From the NCBI GenBank assembly GCA_030737875.1, contig CM060912.1, positions 121,844,993-121,908,992 on the forward strand: a stretch of 64,000 nt of DNA, in the 5' to 3' direction. The notes beneath the pieces are model-generated. The model ran no database searches. It was not told where the DNA came from and worked only from the letters and a program-made list of their open reading frames with translations. Position 1 is the stretch's first letter. Each line of letters begins with the position of its first letter. Made by a program: the position numbers and the translations under genes. This stretch comes from Allium sativum. Lineage: Eukaryota; Streptophyta; Magnoliopsida; Asparagales; Amaryllidaceae. Positions 12,166-23,698 of this stretch are shown here, one piece after another.

Positions 12166-13217
12166 ATGAGTAATGGAAGGTATAAAGTGGTAGATGACTT
12201 AGTTTTCTATAAAGGGAAAATAATGATTGATCATCACTTGGTTGACTTGATGGAATCACTGTTACATGAATACCATTCAACACAATTAAGGGGACACTCT
12301 GGACTTAAAGGCACCTTGAAGAGGCTAAGAACCACTTTCTATTGGAAAAAAATAAAAAGAAACGTGGAATATTATGTGAGGAAATGTGACACATGCCAAA
12401 GACATAAATCAGAAAATATACTAATTCCAGGCTTGCTTCAACCTCTTCCAATTCCTAATAGGATTTGGCATGATATTTCTATGGATTTCATAACCTCTCT
12501 ACCTAAAAGTCACAGGCATACATTGATATTTGTAGTTGTAGATAGGTTAAGCAAATATGCACATTTCTTTCCTCTCACCCACCCTTACATAGCCAAAGAT
12601 GTAGCTGCAGCGTTCTTTGAAGGTGTCTTCAAATTGCATGGCATGCCTAGGTCTATAGTAAGTGACAGAGACGCGCTCTTCACCAACAATTTTCGGTAAG
12701 AATTCTTCAAGCTGCAGGATAGTTCCTTAAAGCTAAGCACTTCCTACCATCCATAGAGTGATGGTCAAACAGAAGTAACAAATAAGATACTGGAAGAGTA
12801 CTTAAGGTGTTACATATGTCACAAACCTCATGAATGACTGAAGTGGCTACCTTTAGCCAAATTTTGGTACAATACCACATGGAAGTCACCAATTAATACC
12901 ACCCCTTCCAGGTGGTATATGGAATTGAACCACCAAATATACTCTTTTATGTAGCTAGCATAGCCAAGGTGGAGCAAGTAGAAGAGGAGTTGTACATTCG
13001 ATACATAATGATGCAATTGCTAAAAGACAGTTTGTCTATGTCTCAGCAAAGAATGAAGAAGTATGCTGATATGAGAAGAAGCAACAAAGAATTTCAGGTT
13101 GAGGATTGGGTGTACTTGAAATTGCAACCCTATAAACAACTCACAGCATGAAATCATAAAACACACAAATTATCTCCTAAGTTTTATGGTCCTTATAAGA
13201 TTGTAGAGAGGATCAGT
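12166..13217 (+). pseudogene. E2 integrase, broken and cut by a solo LTR
   Basis: The HHCC zinc-binding domain is present (HSTQLRGHSG, then CDTCQRHK at residues 74-80 of this frame). The catalytic core shows SMDFITSLP, VVVDRLSKYAHFFPL and IVSDRDALFT, followed after a stop by SDGQTEV with the third acidic residue. Further stops follow. The C-terminal part is recognisable (MKKYADMRR, VYLKLQPY, KFYGPYKIVERI). The frame is interrupted at 13217 by the solo LTR and resumes at 22334 with GQVSYKLQLP, the normal continuation of the family. Integrase would insert the DNA copy into the host chromosome. Confidence 0.92.
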
Positions 13218-13530
13218 TGTAGCGACCCAAATTTCTGGTACCATTTGAGCTGACTAAACAACACCAGTCCAACCCAAATTGCACTGGAAACCTAGATGCC
13301 AAAAGAAAGAATTCAGAGGATGAGATAAAAAAGAAAGAAATATTAGAATAGAAGAAGAAGAACCAACATAACACAACTGAATCAGAGTCTTACATCGCAG
13401 CGGAACAAAACATAATATAGAAATAACTTTATTGAGAGCTTGAAATAACTTGCAATCATCAGAGTACATCAATTTATCTGGACAGTTATAATATCACTAC
13501 ACCATAACAGCCAATTTGGCACACAATGAT

Positions 13531-13570
13531 GCAGATATAAAATACGGGTTATAGCCGTATCATATTTGAT
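13531..13570. promoter_or_regulatory. Left subterminal repeat of the CACTA element
   Basis: GGTTATAGCCGTATCATAT near 13548 is the inverted counterpart of the right-end motif GATACGGCTATAAGCC. In CACTA elements such subterminal repeats bind the TNPA-like transposase component; the binding role here is inferred. Confidence 0.6.
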
Positions 13571-14502
13571 GGTGCTTAGATCCATATCAATCTACATTTT
13601 ACGATCCACACCACCCTAAGCACCCTAAATCTGACCGTCCATCAAGGACGCTCCGGGTCAGTTAATTTGACATGACCTTTGGCCAAATCTAATATGTATC
13701 ATATTGTGCACCCATCTAGGCACTCCGAACACAAATTTTGGTCGCTCCCTTTTCCTTTTATTTTACTTTAATGGTGATTGAAAACCCAAATTAGTGTTTA
13801 CGGTCACCAAATCGTGCCAACACCTTCCTCTACAATCTCCTCCTCTGGCAGAAATGAACAACCCTCTCCAACTTTGCACTAGTTAGATGATGATTAGGGC
13901 CCCCTGATTACGGTCTCCAGCTTTGTACTAGTTAGATGATGATTAGGGTTCCCAAATTAGGGTTTTCGAAGATGATGATTCGATTTGTGTGTCTCGATCT
14001 TTGCACTAGTTAGATCATTGTCATCATTCTAATGTGCTAATCAACCTTCATCAAAGTCTCATGTATAATTATAAGTAGCCATGCTTTACCTAATTCAGCT
14101 ATAAAGTGGAATTTGATTTGCCACTGTAAATGTAAATGATGCCAATGATCTACTAGCACAAAGCAAGATTTTCCATATTTGGGTACAGATTGTGGACTTT
14201 GGTGTAACACACTTTAGAAATTGTATGAGTCATGAAAAAGATCAACTTATTCTTAATTTGTATCATTACATTCAGGTAATTCTTTTTACTTGTTCGTGTT
14301 CTCTTAATGTCACTCTAGCTTTTGATTTTGTTACTTTTTCATATCTCAACATACTTACAGAGGTTTCTAGTTCGATGCTTAATGAGATATTGCCACTCAT
14401 GTAGTAATGATGCTAGGATATATGCATGCTTATTAGAACACTTTTACTTATTACTTATGCTTTCTATGGCTTTTTGTTGAACCTGTGGGGTGATGAGCTA
14501 AG

Positions 14503-14643
14503 AGTGCAATGCCATATGGGAAGGAGTCGATGGAGGAATTGGTAAAATTAGTGGAGGGAAAGAGGCTCAAGGTTAACATCTATGGTAGCGATCAATATGG
14601 TCATTTTGTTAGCGATGTCTATTTCAATGAAAAAATTATTCAG
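14503..14643 (+). pseudogene. Captured exon of a plant SNase-like (Ca2+-dependent) nuclease inside the CACTA element
   Basis: An exon-like segment follows an AG acceptor and ends exactly at CAG followed by GTAATT, a good splice donor. Its translation begins SAMPYGKESMEELVKLVEGK and continues with a YGSDQYGHFVSDVYF segment. From memory of the family this resembles the thermonuclease-fold domain of plant CAN-type nucleases (MPYGKE...GK...V...YG.D.YG...GD.Y.N). It is one exon only and no complete gene is present, so it is a transduplicated fragment. A second exon-like piece (about 14190-14275, also ending CAG/GTAATT) precedes it; I do not recognise that one. Assignment to the family is moderate, and a fragment of another SNase-domain gene is possible. 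Confidence 0.6.
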
Positions 14644-15558
14644 GTAATTCTGTCATGGTACAACCCTTCATGTAATACGAGAAGTTGTTAGTGTTTTGAA
14701 CCGTATAGGTTATAACTATACAGTAAAACCATAATTGTGCAGGGTCTGCTGGATTGGGATTTCTGTCACGGTACTAATTAGCAGGAAAAATCAGAGCATT
14801 TTTGATATAAACTTCAGGTAATATCTCGCTTTTTTCCATCCCCTCATCTCGGATGCACTACATTAGATAAGGGTGATAGAATAGAAAGGGCAAGGCTATA
14901 GCAATGTTATATCTACATTGCAGCCAAGTGACAAGGAGAATTATAATAAGTTTGTGGTTTAATACTTTTAGAGCGAATTAGCGAGTGATTACGTGAAAAT
15001 CATGTTTTCAGAGATTTTGGAAAATGAAAAATAAACTGGTTCAAAGCAAAGGAATTGTTTTGGAGAATAAAATCATGTCAGTAGAATTACATAAACATGT
15101 TATACATATAATTGACAAATATGCACACACTAATACAAAGACATGATATGCCCTTCACTGTTATCAGTACGAACGCAAAGACACGATATTTTGTGTGCAA
15201 TCAGACATAAAATTACTTCTTTTTTCTGTAGATTTTGGTGCTTTGTGCTGCTGGAACTCAGGTTGGCTATCATGATTCAGTTTTACTGCCAATCATCTGG
15301 TTGGCCTTTTAAGCTTTTGTTTTAAATTATGTACATATATAAATATTTATGCTGTTATATATAAAACTTTATGATCAACATCATGAGCTAGCTTATTCTC
15401 ATACTGCTTTGATTTACAGCAAACACATGGATTTCATCGGCATGATCAGCACGTACGCTCAATCTTCCCGGCCTCAACTGAAGTTATATCAGCCTGATCA
15501 TATGTTTTTACCTTTTTTGTTAGTTCGTACTAATATGAAAATCTTTGACAGTTTCCTT

Positions 15559-15601
<43 letters not shown>

Positions 15602-15854
15602 GTTTGTATATACATTGTGTTAATGTTATGAAAAATCTTGTAATGCTTTGAGTGTATATATATATATTGTGCTATTCTTGTGTATAAATTGTGGTATATA
15701 TATTGTGTTATAAAAAATATGTGCACAGTTTCTGTTTTTATATATTCATATATATATATATATATATATATATGCATGTATGTAAATATATATGTGTGTG
15801 TGTGTGTGTGCACACAGATATAATTAGATATGTCAAAGGCCGTGTCTGAAAACA

Positions 15855-16001
15855 ATTTAGATACGGCTATAAGCCATATGTTATCAAAGTGAGATACAGT
15901 TTATAGCTGTATCTAAAAATTTAACACACCGTTTTTTGATATGGCTTTTTTTCGTGTTTAAGAGCTTTAGATACGGCTAAAAGCACAGCTTAATTAGCTT
16001 A
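15855..16001. promoter_or_regulatory. Right subterminal repeats of the CACTA element
   Basis: Three or four copies of a motif like AGATACGGCTATAAGC occur in alternating orientation (near 15860, 15893-15915 and 15968). The density and position are typical of CACTA transposase-binding arrays. Confidence 0.65.
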
Positions 16002-19000
16002 TATGGTGTAGTGTACACTGTCATCAAATAAAACACACAGCAGAATAGTAACTAATATATTTGAGCTCCACTAGCACGTCTTCTGAACTTCGTAGTATCC
16101 AAAAACCTGAACCTGTGTGCCCCGGTCTAACCCGAGCATTACAAACACCGGGTTAATCTGGTGAACCAGAGTGAGAAACAAATTCGCTATGTTTAAGGGG
16201 AATCATCCAACTTGGTTTTAAAGTTCGAAATCTTTTCAAAGAAAAAGGATAAGACCAATTCCACACATAAATACAGACGGTTTTTACCTTACGATAACCC
16301 AAAACATTTTGAAATCAAATATATTTCTTCTGATATTATAATAGTGTCTAAATACAAATAATTAGCAATCTAGCGAAACGCTTGCATCTCACGCTCCACA
16401 TTTATAGTATACAATCAAAACCGCGGGCGCTTATCGGATATTGGATTCCGACTATGACAATGTATGGAACCACATGCCGATTGTGTATTTCTAGAGGGGA
16501 ATACACTGGGTTCAACAAGAACTTCTTGCAACTCGGCCCACACATGACCGACCACTCATTTCGCTTGAGTGTATCGAATGTACATCACAACAGTTGGGGG
16601 CTACCCACCATTTCTCGAAGAGGGACAGCATCAAAATAGATTAAAGAAGCAAAAGGAATTTCTCTAGATAGGTGATTATAAACTTAACGGGAGTGACCCA
16701 TATAGCCATGTTACTTGCCCGATTTTTGTCATTTCTCGGTTGATGAGGCTTGAGGTTTAAATTACCTTTAGAACATCTGGACACCATTTACTTTGAATGT
16801 CACATCATCAGATCCGCCAGATGTCACTGACTGACGACCACAAAAAATACTCTAGTTGGGAGCTACCCAACCATGGCACGTTTGAAGAAATCAACGTACG
16901 CGATCCCTTTAGAAATACCCTGTTAGACATCCCTCTATACAAGTCATACAGGAACATGATGAACCGAAGGCACCCTCCTATCACATCCAAGGAATCACCC
17001 TATAAATTGGTAGTGAGTAGTCCTTGCAAACCCGTAGATTCCAACCACGACAGAACCACAATACATCTTTGGCTGCAGACCAGAGATTATTAGCAGTTTC
17101 TCCGTTTATGAAGATCTACGGTCTTCAATGCTCCATCTTCATCATCTTCTGATATCTTCACGTATTTATTGGTCGGAATGGTTTTCGAATATAAACTCGA
17201 TACCAGTCTTTCCGTACCAACAATAGTATTGGACAGATTTGATAGTCGGTTATTTAACTATCAAAATAAACAGTGATTCAATCATGAAAATCCAATGAGT
17301 TCAGTGGTTCAGTATTCAACATCCCTTGGCCTTTTAATTGGAACAAATGTAAATTTACAACTCTTAAATATTTCGATATTATGAATATAGTTTTTTTTTT
17401 TACTTCTTATTTAACATAAGATTTTTCTTTAAACGAACTCGTTTTAACACTTAGGAAAATCATATCCAGTTTTCTGTTTTCACTTTCAAAACATTAACCA
17501 CATTATTATCTAATATTGGGAAATCAATTTAATTTATTACTCGTAAAACAACATTACGAAATATCTTTCATTCATTGCTTGACAGCACCCAATGCTTATT
17601 CTGATTGAATAAAACTGAATTCTACATTTCCTTTCTGTCTCAAAAATATTGTTATAACTTCACGCAATCCCTTTAAATTTCCCTTTTACTTTGGGATTCT
17701 CATTTTATATATATCCCAAATTCTCACCAAACATTGCATTATTATTTCGTAAATGAAATAATAAACTTTTACTAACCTTTTTTGCCATTACAACTAATAT
17801 CATCCTCAGATAATTCTGAAGTCATTCAAGTTGGGGTATTTTAATTACCTCTCAGACCTTGATCAACAGCGTTCTTATCTTCAGATAAATATAAGTTATA
17901 ATCCAAAACCCATATTTTATTCTAATATCAATTCAAATTCCATTTAACTGAACTATTCAAAATACGATTTCATAAAACCATCTTACTTTTGAGCATCCCT
18001 TCCTCAGTTATAACCATTCTTTCTTAATTCAATAATTAGGTAGCTTTTTATAAAAACACACACCTTTTAACACCTACCTCTTTAAATAGATTTATTGTGT
18101 AATTCAGATTTGGTTATACAACCTTATGACCCACTTCTTTTACCAAATTCACTTTTACCAATCCCTTTCCAAATTCATTCATCCATTCCTCCACTTGAAA
18201 TTCTTATTTCATTTTTCCCTCTTTTTTTCCTAATCTCATTATTAAGTATCGTTAATTTAAAATTAATGATATAACACCTCATCGCTTTTTATAAACCTTG
18301 TCTGAATAAATCCTGGTTTAATCTAAACCCTTTCTGTTCTCAGTTCTCTTTTATTTACTTCGAATATTTCAGTGACATTTGTTTAAGCTGACGTATACGC
18401 TTAAAATTCCTTTCATAACTTTGCTATAAAAACTTTGGTTTTTAATAAAACATGTTCATAAACTCCTTTCACCAATCTATCAGATTTCGTTTCAACTTTG
18501 ATTACCATCTTAAAAGAATTAAAAAGTAATTTTCTATAATCAGGATAATAATTTACTTTGATCATTAACTATTGTAAAGGTAGATAATTTCTTTATAAAC
18601 TAAAATAAGTAGTAAATCCCTTCTTAAACCCTTATTAAAATTAAACAATATTCTTTAAACTATTTCATTCAAAACGCACTAATTTAATAATCAATCTCAA
18701 TTAAAAACGGTCGATTTAGTCGACTCAAAATATAATTATCTCGTTAACTAATTCCAATTAGTTCTCACTTTAAATTAATTAATAATATAACTAATTTAAA
18801 TAATTCCATTTAATTGTTTCTTAACAAAACAATTATCTGAACTTAACAGTTAGGTTAATTTTCTATTCCCTGTTTATAAATCTGATTAACATCAAAATTT
18901 GCTTAATAAAATCAATTAATAATTAATTATAAACTTAAACAAAAAAATATTTATTTCCTTTTAATAAAATTTTATTTAAAATAATACATTTCAAAATCTA

Positions 19001-19235
19001 TCTCCAGTTATAAAATAAATTTTATAACTTCAGTTCTATCGATTCATCTAACGGTAAATCAATATTTATAACACGGTTGATTCTATAGGCCATATGCTGC
19101 CAATTACTCAACCAATATTTTCCATTGGCTTAAACAAATCAAATGTTGAATTTTAGTTCAACGGTCATCAACCAAATCAATCATCCAATCAGAACAGTTC
19201 ATACAATGATAATATAAATAATATTCAATATATTT

Positions 19236-19257
19236 GAGGAATCCCGTTGGATCCCTC
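19236..19257. promoter_or_regulatory. Conserved LTR hairpin (solo LTR copy)
   Basis: GAGGAATCC and GGATCCCTC flank a 4-nt loop (CGTT), with one mismatch in a 9-bp stem. It is followed by CAACCTGTT. The same structure occurs in both LARD-A LTRs. Confidence 0.6.
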
Positions 19258-20349
19258 CAACCTGTTCTTCCATGTATCCAAAACGGTTATTTCAAATCAA
19301 ATCATTCAATTTCATTTAACTGATAATTTCTATAACAATAAATAATGACCATCTAGCATCAATCAATTAACAAACCATTCAAACAATTCAAATAATTTAA
19401 ACACGTTTAATTTATAAATGTGACCAATCAAGGTAAGCTACCTCTGTTTGGTCCAATCATTAAAAATAACACTTTGGTATTTTGCTGAAATTAAATGACC
19501 GTTTAATTTCATTGGTTAAATCAACAAACATATGACTAGCAAACAGTCAACCATTAGCAACCAAAGCACACAAAATAAAAACACAATTTATAAAAAATAT
19601 ACATGGGAAGAACTAAGTGAGTTTAACTCACGTTGATTTAGTTTGGTCATTAAACGCTGGTTTTTGATTAAATTAAACTGATGTTTAATTTAATTAAAAA
19701 TTCTCCTTGCTTCCCGTCCTGACTGACCCTACTCCATCTCGAAGCTCCTGTCTCTATGGTTTCAACGAGACTGACCGTGCTTAAATCTGATCATGTATGC
19801 GCGAGGTATCTTAAAAATAAATTCGTAAAGTAATTAAATTATTTAAATTTAAATTATATTAATTAAAGTGGCCTTTACCTTTTCCCGTTCGGCCCACCTA
19901 TCCCCCCAGCCCATATCCATCATCAAAACCCTCCCATCGTTTTTCCTCAACCCTTAAAAGGAAAAACACCGCCTCTAAAGTATAATTCTCCAATGGTCGA
20001 ATCCCTAATCCCCTTTCCCCCTTTCTGTTCTTCAGCAAAACCAAAACTAGTCGCATCGCATCTCCTCTACGCCACTCTCTTCTTCGATCTTCTCTTCGAT
20101 CTCCTCTTCGATCTCCTCTTCCAATCGTTCTGACAAACCCCCAAAATAATACCTTCAGCACCCAACGTTACCACAACTTTGACGATCAACCTCCAAGCCT
20201 TCCAATTCCACTTCAATCCATCAACGACACGAAACGTGGCTTCCACTCGAAGATTCATTCGAACTCTAGTCCCCGACCTCGAACAAATTCATCCAGAAAT
20301 CCATCCAAAGCATCCAGATCTGAAGTACGCGGATTTACAACGGAAATAA

Positions 20350-21780
20350 GTATTTAACTTGATTTTTGTTTACTGTATAAATTTTGGTTTAATTTTATAA
20401 GTGGTTTGAACCATTTTTTGTTTACTATATTGTTCATGTTGTTTTTTCTCTGGAATTGATGAAACCTTTGTGTGATACCTATATTTATAGTAGTAGATCT
20501 AGATAAAATCCATGTCCATCATCTCATCCTAGATAGGTTCGGCTATTACATGCTTAGGCTATTCTTTTCTTTTCCTTTTTCAGATTCTGATTGTACTGGT
20601 GATGGTTGATGGATGCATGATGGTTAAGCAGAAAATTTTGATGAATCTCAGTATGGTAATTTCAATACTGTTGATCTGTTCGAAATGGAATAGTGATTGA
20701 AATGTATAGGTTAGACGAGGATATGACTTGTTTATTCAATACAGATATTCGAAACTATATTATAGGTTTTGTGTCCAGATTTTTAAATGTATGGCAGTCA
20801 CTGTATGCATTTTTATATGAATTTGACAGTATATATTATCAATTCATTTGTCTGTAAAGATTTGATGGTAAATATATACATATATTTGATTTCTTTCCTA
20901 GCCGTTTATTGTACTTCATAGAATTGATGTATGAATGTATGTACATCTGTTTTCACTTCAACTATGCATTGTCTCTTCCTTTAGTTGTTCATGATTTATT
21001 TCCTATAGTTGTTCAAGATATATAGAGATTTGATGCATATATTTTCTTTAGTTGTTCGACCTGATGTGTAAATCTGATGAAATTATATACATATATTTTG
21101 TTTCATTGTTTTCATGCTGTTCATTGATTTTGTCTATGGACATATAACTGTCTGTGAACATATATATGTATATATATATATATATATATTGTTTGTTTCA
21201 ATTTAGCTTTTCATTGTATATAAAATCAACTGTACATAGATATATATTAGCTGTTTTAGTTGTTTTCTTACTCTGATTTCAATAGTTGTTCTTACTCTGT
21301 TGGTTTCACTGTTTACTTGTTGTTCATTGATCTTATTTCTGTAGCTATTCTACTGTGTATGAATATAGTTAGCTGTGTACCTATGGAAAAATTTGCATCA
21401 TTTTACTGCTTCTTGAAAGAAACAAGGAATGTTGAATTTATATTCAAAATGAATTATTATGACCATTTCGTTTTGCATTGTACAGACAATAATATAGGAA
21501 TATGTGTTGTTTTATTTGTATTAATACTTCCTGTTTTATACCGTGTATTCTGGTTTTTATTATGTTCATGTTTATGGAGCAACCTCCTTATTTGTTAAGC
21601 GAGTATGATGAATATATGTATATACGTTTCCAGCTTTCAAATGTATATCCGTTCCTAGTTTTCATATGTATACACGTATGAATACATACAGAGATTTGCA
21701 CTGAAAATATAAACTGTGTATATATGTTGTCTACAAGCTTAAGGTTGGTTTTTTTATTTTAATCTCATATAATCTCAATA
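20350..21780. other. T-rich segment of the solo LTR absent from the LARD-A LTRs
   Basis: About 1.4 kb rich in TTTTGTTT, GTTGTTC and TATATA runs, with no match to the LARD-A LTR order on either side. No terminal repeats or target-site duplication are obvious. It could be an unrecognised insertion or family-specific LTR sequence. The 112-codon ORF here looks like chance. Confidence 0.35.
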
Positions 21781-22178
21781 CAAATTAAATTAAATTCAAG
21801 CAGCTAAATTAACGATAATAAATTTATATTATCGTATTTATTAAAACAAACAGTTTCAATTTCAACCAGTATAGAATTCAAAACTCAACAGTTAAAGTTC
21901 TGGTTTTACATGGTATTCCATTTATATAAAAATCTTTTTATATTTAAAATAAATCGTTATAATCTAAAAACAATTCTATAGCGACTATTTGAAAATTTGA
22001 ATAAGCCATAACTAACAATCTATAATATGAAATCTCCATTTTTCTCTTTCATTAGGAATTTATTATCAAACCGATTCAAGCATTTCTTGTTTTACAAGAT
22101 TTCGATTTAGAACGGATTCTGTATATTTAGTTGAAGTTCAAATGTTTTATTACGAACTACCGCAGCATTACGAGCTCG

Positions 22179-22212
<34 letters not shown>

Positions 22213-22333
22213 TAACATTAAACCTTCGTTTTATAATGAAATATATATTATAAATCCATTTAAAATTCCAAATCAATATTTAATATAAATACACAAATTA
22301 CATATTTGACTACCAAAAATACGGGATGTTACA

Positions 22334-22686
22334 TTGGTCAAGTATCATATAAATTGCAACTTCCCCTGACTGCAAAGATTCATCCAGTTTTTCATGTATC
22401 TCAGTTGAAAACGAAGTTAGGTGAGCAAGTAGTTGTACAAGATGATGTGCCCAGTTATGTTGAAGAGCTAGTGCAGCAATCAGAAAGCATTTTGGAAAGG
22501 AGGTTAATGCCTCGAAATAATGAAGCAGTGGTGCAGATTTTAGCTAAATGGAAAGATAGGCCAGAGGAGGATGCTACTTGCGAAGATTATTGGCCAATGA
22601 TTCGAAGGATTCCAACATTGGACCTTGGGACAAGGTATCTTTTTCATGGGGAAGGGAGTTGTAACAACCTTAAAATGATATGCTAG
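22334..22686 (+). pseudogene. E2 integrase C-terminus and chromodomain, running into the 3' LTR
   Basis: After the solo LTR the E2 frame resumes with GQVSYKLQLP and IHPVFHVSQLK, the conserved end of Ty3/Gypsy integrase. A chromodomain-like segment follows at about 22486-22629: ILERRLMPRNNEAVVQILAK, then KWKDRPEEDATCEDY, resembling the family pattern KWKGLP..EATWE. Cys stands where Trp is usual, so methyl-lysine binding may be weakened. The frame ends at the stop at 22684-22686, 27 bases inside the 3' LTR. Chromodomains target integration to heterochromatin in chromoviruses. This segment is open, but the gene is broken upstream. Confidence 0.88.
22648..22659 (+). promoter_or_regulatory. Polypurine tract of E2
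   Basis: GGGGAAGGGAGT directly abuts the 3' LTR start (TGTAACAACC), the expected plus-strand primer for reverse transcription. Confidence 0.85.
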
Positions 22687-23693
22687 GTAAAAGATCAAAA
22701 GAGGAGCAAGCTACCTGCCATAGAGGGACTTTCTGGCACCATCTCGTCGGAGTCGATCGGAGAATCGTTAGAAGGGTTGCTGGAAGGTTCTAGGAAGAGG
22801 GAGGAAGGTTCACTTGTGCCAGGGTTGAAGTAGGGCCGAGGGATCGCATGTGTCAGTGTACTTTTGTGAACTTTTATGGATTGTATGCACGCATTCTTTT
22901 GTAATAAAGCACTAATGGGCCGAACCAATTTGTTAGGTCTGATTAGCCTGTATTTGAGTATTCTTTTGTGTTAGCACTAGTATAAATAGGGTCATCGTCT
23001 TTGTAAAAGGTGTGGAGAATTCAATTGATACTTCTGTTTTTTTCTTCTGTAGTTCAGTTAAGTACTTTTTCTTTGTAATGGCGATTAGGTATTAGTTAGT
23101 TTTACTTTTAAGCATCCACTTTCCTGCAATTTTAATTTTCTATACTTTCAATTCTATTTTTCTTTGTGTTTGCACTTTAATTTCGGTATTCAGTGTTAAT
23201 TTCCTTTTTCTTCAATTTGGTTTTTGTTCAACCTTTCAAATACTGCTGATAACCTAGTTCTTGTTCAATTACACACAAATTTATGTTTAATCATTGTTCT
23301 TTGATTCGTTGTTAACTTGTTATTGGTAAGTTTTTCTTATTGATTACAACTTGTATCAATCAGATCTGTGATCTGCTTCATAATTTGAATCTTTTTCCTT
23401 GATTTTTTGCATTGTTCTTGATTATCCATCAAGAATAATTTCCCTAAATACTTGTGATATTCTTCTAAAAACCCTAATAAGCCTTCCGATCATCTGAGAA
23501 ACCTTATTTCACCTGTATTCAATCAACTGTGATCCCTGAAAGTGACCCACGTCGTCATCTTCCCCAATCAAATAAACCTACCCTTCCATTATTCTTCCAG
23601 TGCATTTCATCCAACGTTCGACAAAAATCCTAAAACCCTCACAAACCTTAACAAAAGTCCATGACTAAATCTACAATCCAAGTAAGCCCTCCA
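22660..23693 (+). repeat. 3' LTR of E2
   Basis: It matches 7835-8862 along its length, including the TATA box TATAAATA at 22981-22988. It is followed by TTATC, the right-hand target-site duplication. Confidence 0.93.
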
Positions 23694-23698
23694 TTATC

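Larger units (their letters stand above)
13495..16013. mobile_element. CACTA (En/Spm) DNA transposon, non-autonomous, 2.5 kb
   Basis: Perfect 12-bp terminal inverted repeats: CACTACACCATA at 13495-13506 and TATGGTGTAGTG at 16002-16013. Flanks are TAT (13492-13494) and TAC (16014-16016), a 3-bp duplication with one change. LTR sequence resumes on both sides. Subterminal repeats built on GATACGGCTATAAGC occur at both ends in both orientations. No transposase is recognisable. The interior holds a 28-bp motif (CTTTGCACTAGTTAGATGAT...) three times near 13874, 13921 and 14000, two AT microsatellites, and exon-like pieces of host origin. It depends on a transposase from elsewhere. Confidence 0.93.
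13218..22333 (-). mobile_element. Solo LTR (long-LTR Gypsy family) nested in E2 integrase
   Basis: It begins TGTAGCGACCC at 13218 and ends ATACGGGATGTTACA at 22333, matching the edges of the LARD-A LTRs. No primer site, polypurine tract or second LTR edge is seen inside, so it is a solo LTR. Flanks are TCAGT (13213-13217) and TTGGT (22334-22338), consistent with an original TCGGT duplication altered by one C-to-T-type transition on each side; the host frame there encodes Arg-Ile-Gly-Gln. Removing the CACTA insertion leaves about 6.6 kb, roughly 1.9 kb more than the LARD-A LTRs. The extra length lies in AT-rich DNA near 17300-19200 and 20350-21780. Family orientation is minus. Confidence 0.85.
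7835..23693 (+). mobile_element. Ty3/Gypsy chromovirus-type element E2, decayed and split by nested insertions
   Basis: LTRs of 1028 bp (7835-8862) and 1034 bp (22660-23693) begin TGTAACAACCTTA and end in CC(T/C)TCCA. They are flanked by TTATC at 7830-7834 and 23694-23698, a perfect 5-bp target-site duplication. The internal order is gag, protease, reverse transcriptase, RNase H, integrase and chromodomain, with a tRNA-iMet primer site and a polypurine tract. Several stops and frameshifts make it defective. A solo LTR (13218-22333) splits the end of integrase from the chromodomain. Without that insertion the element would be about 6.7 kb. Confidence 0.93.
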
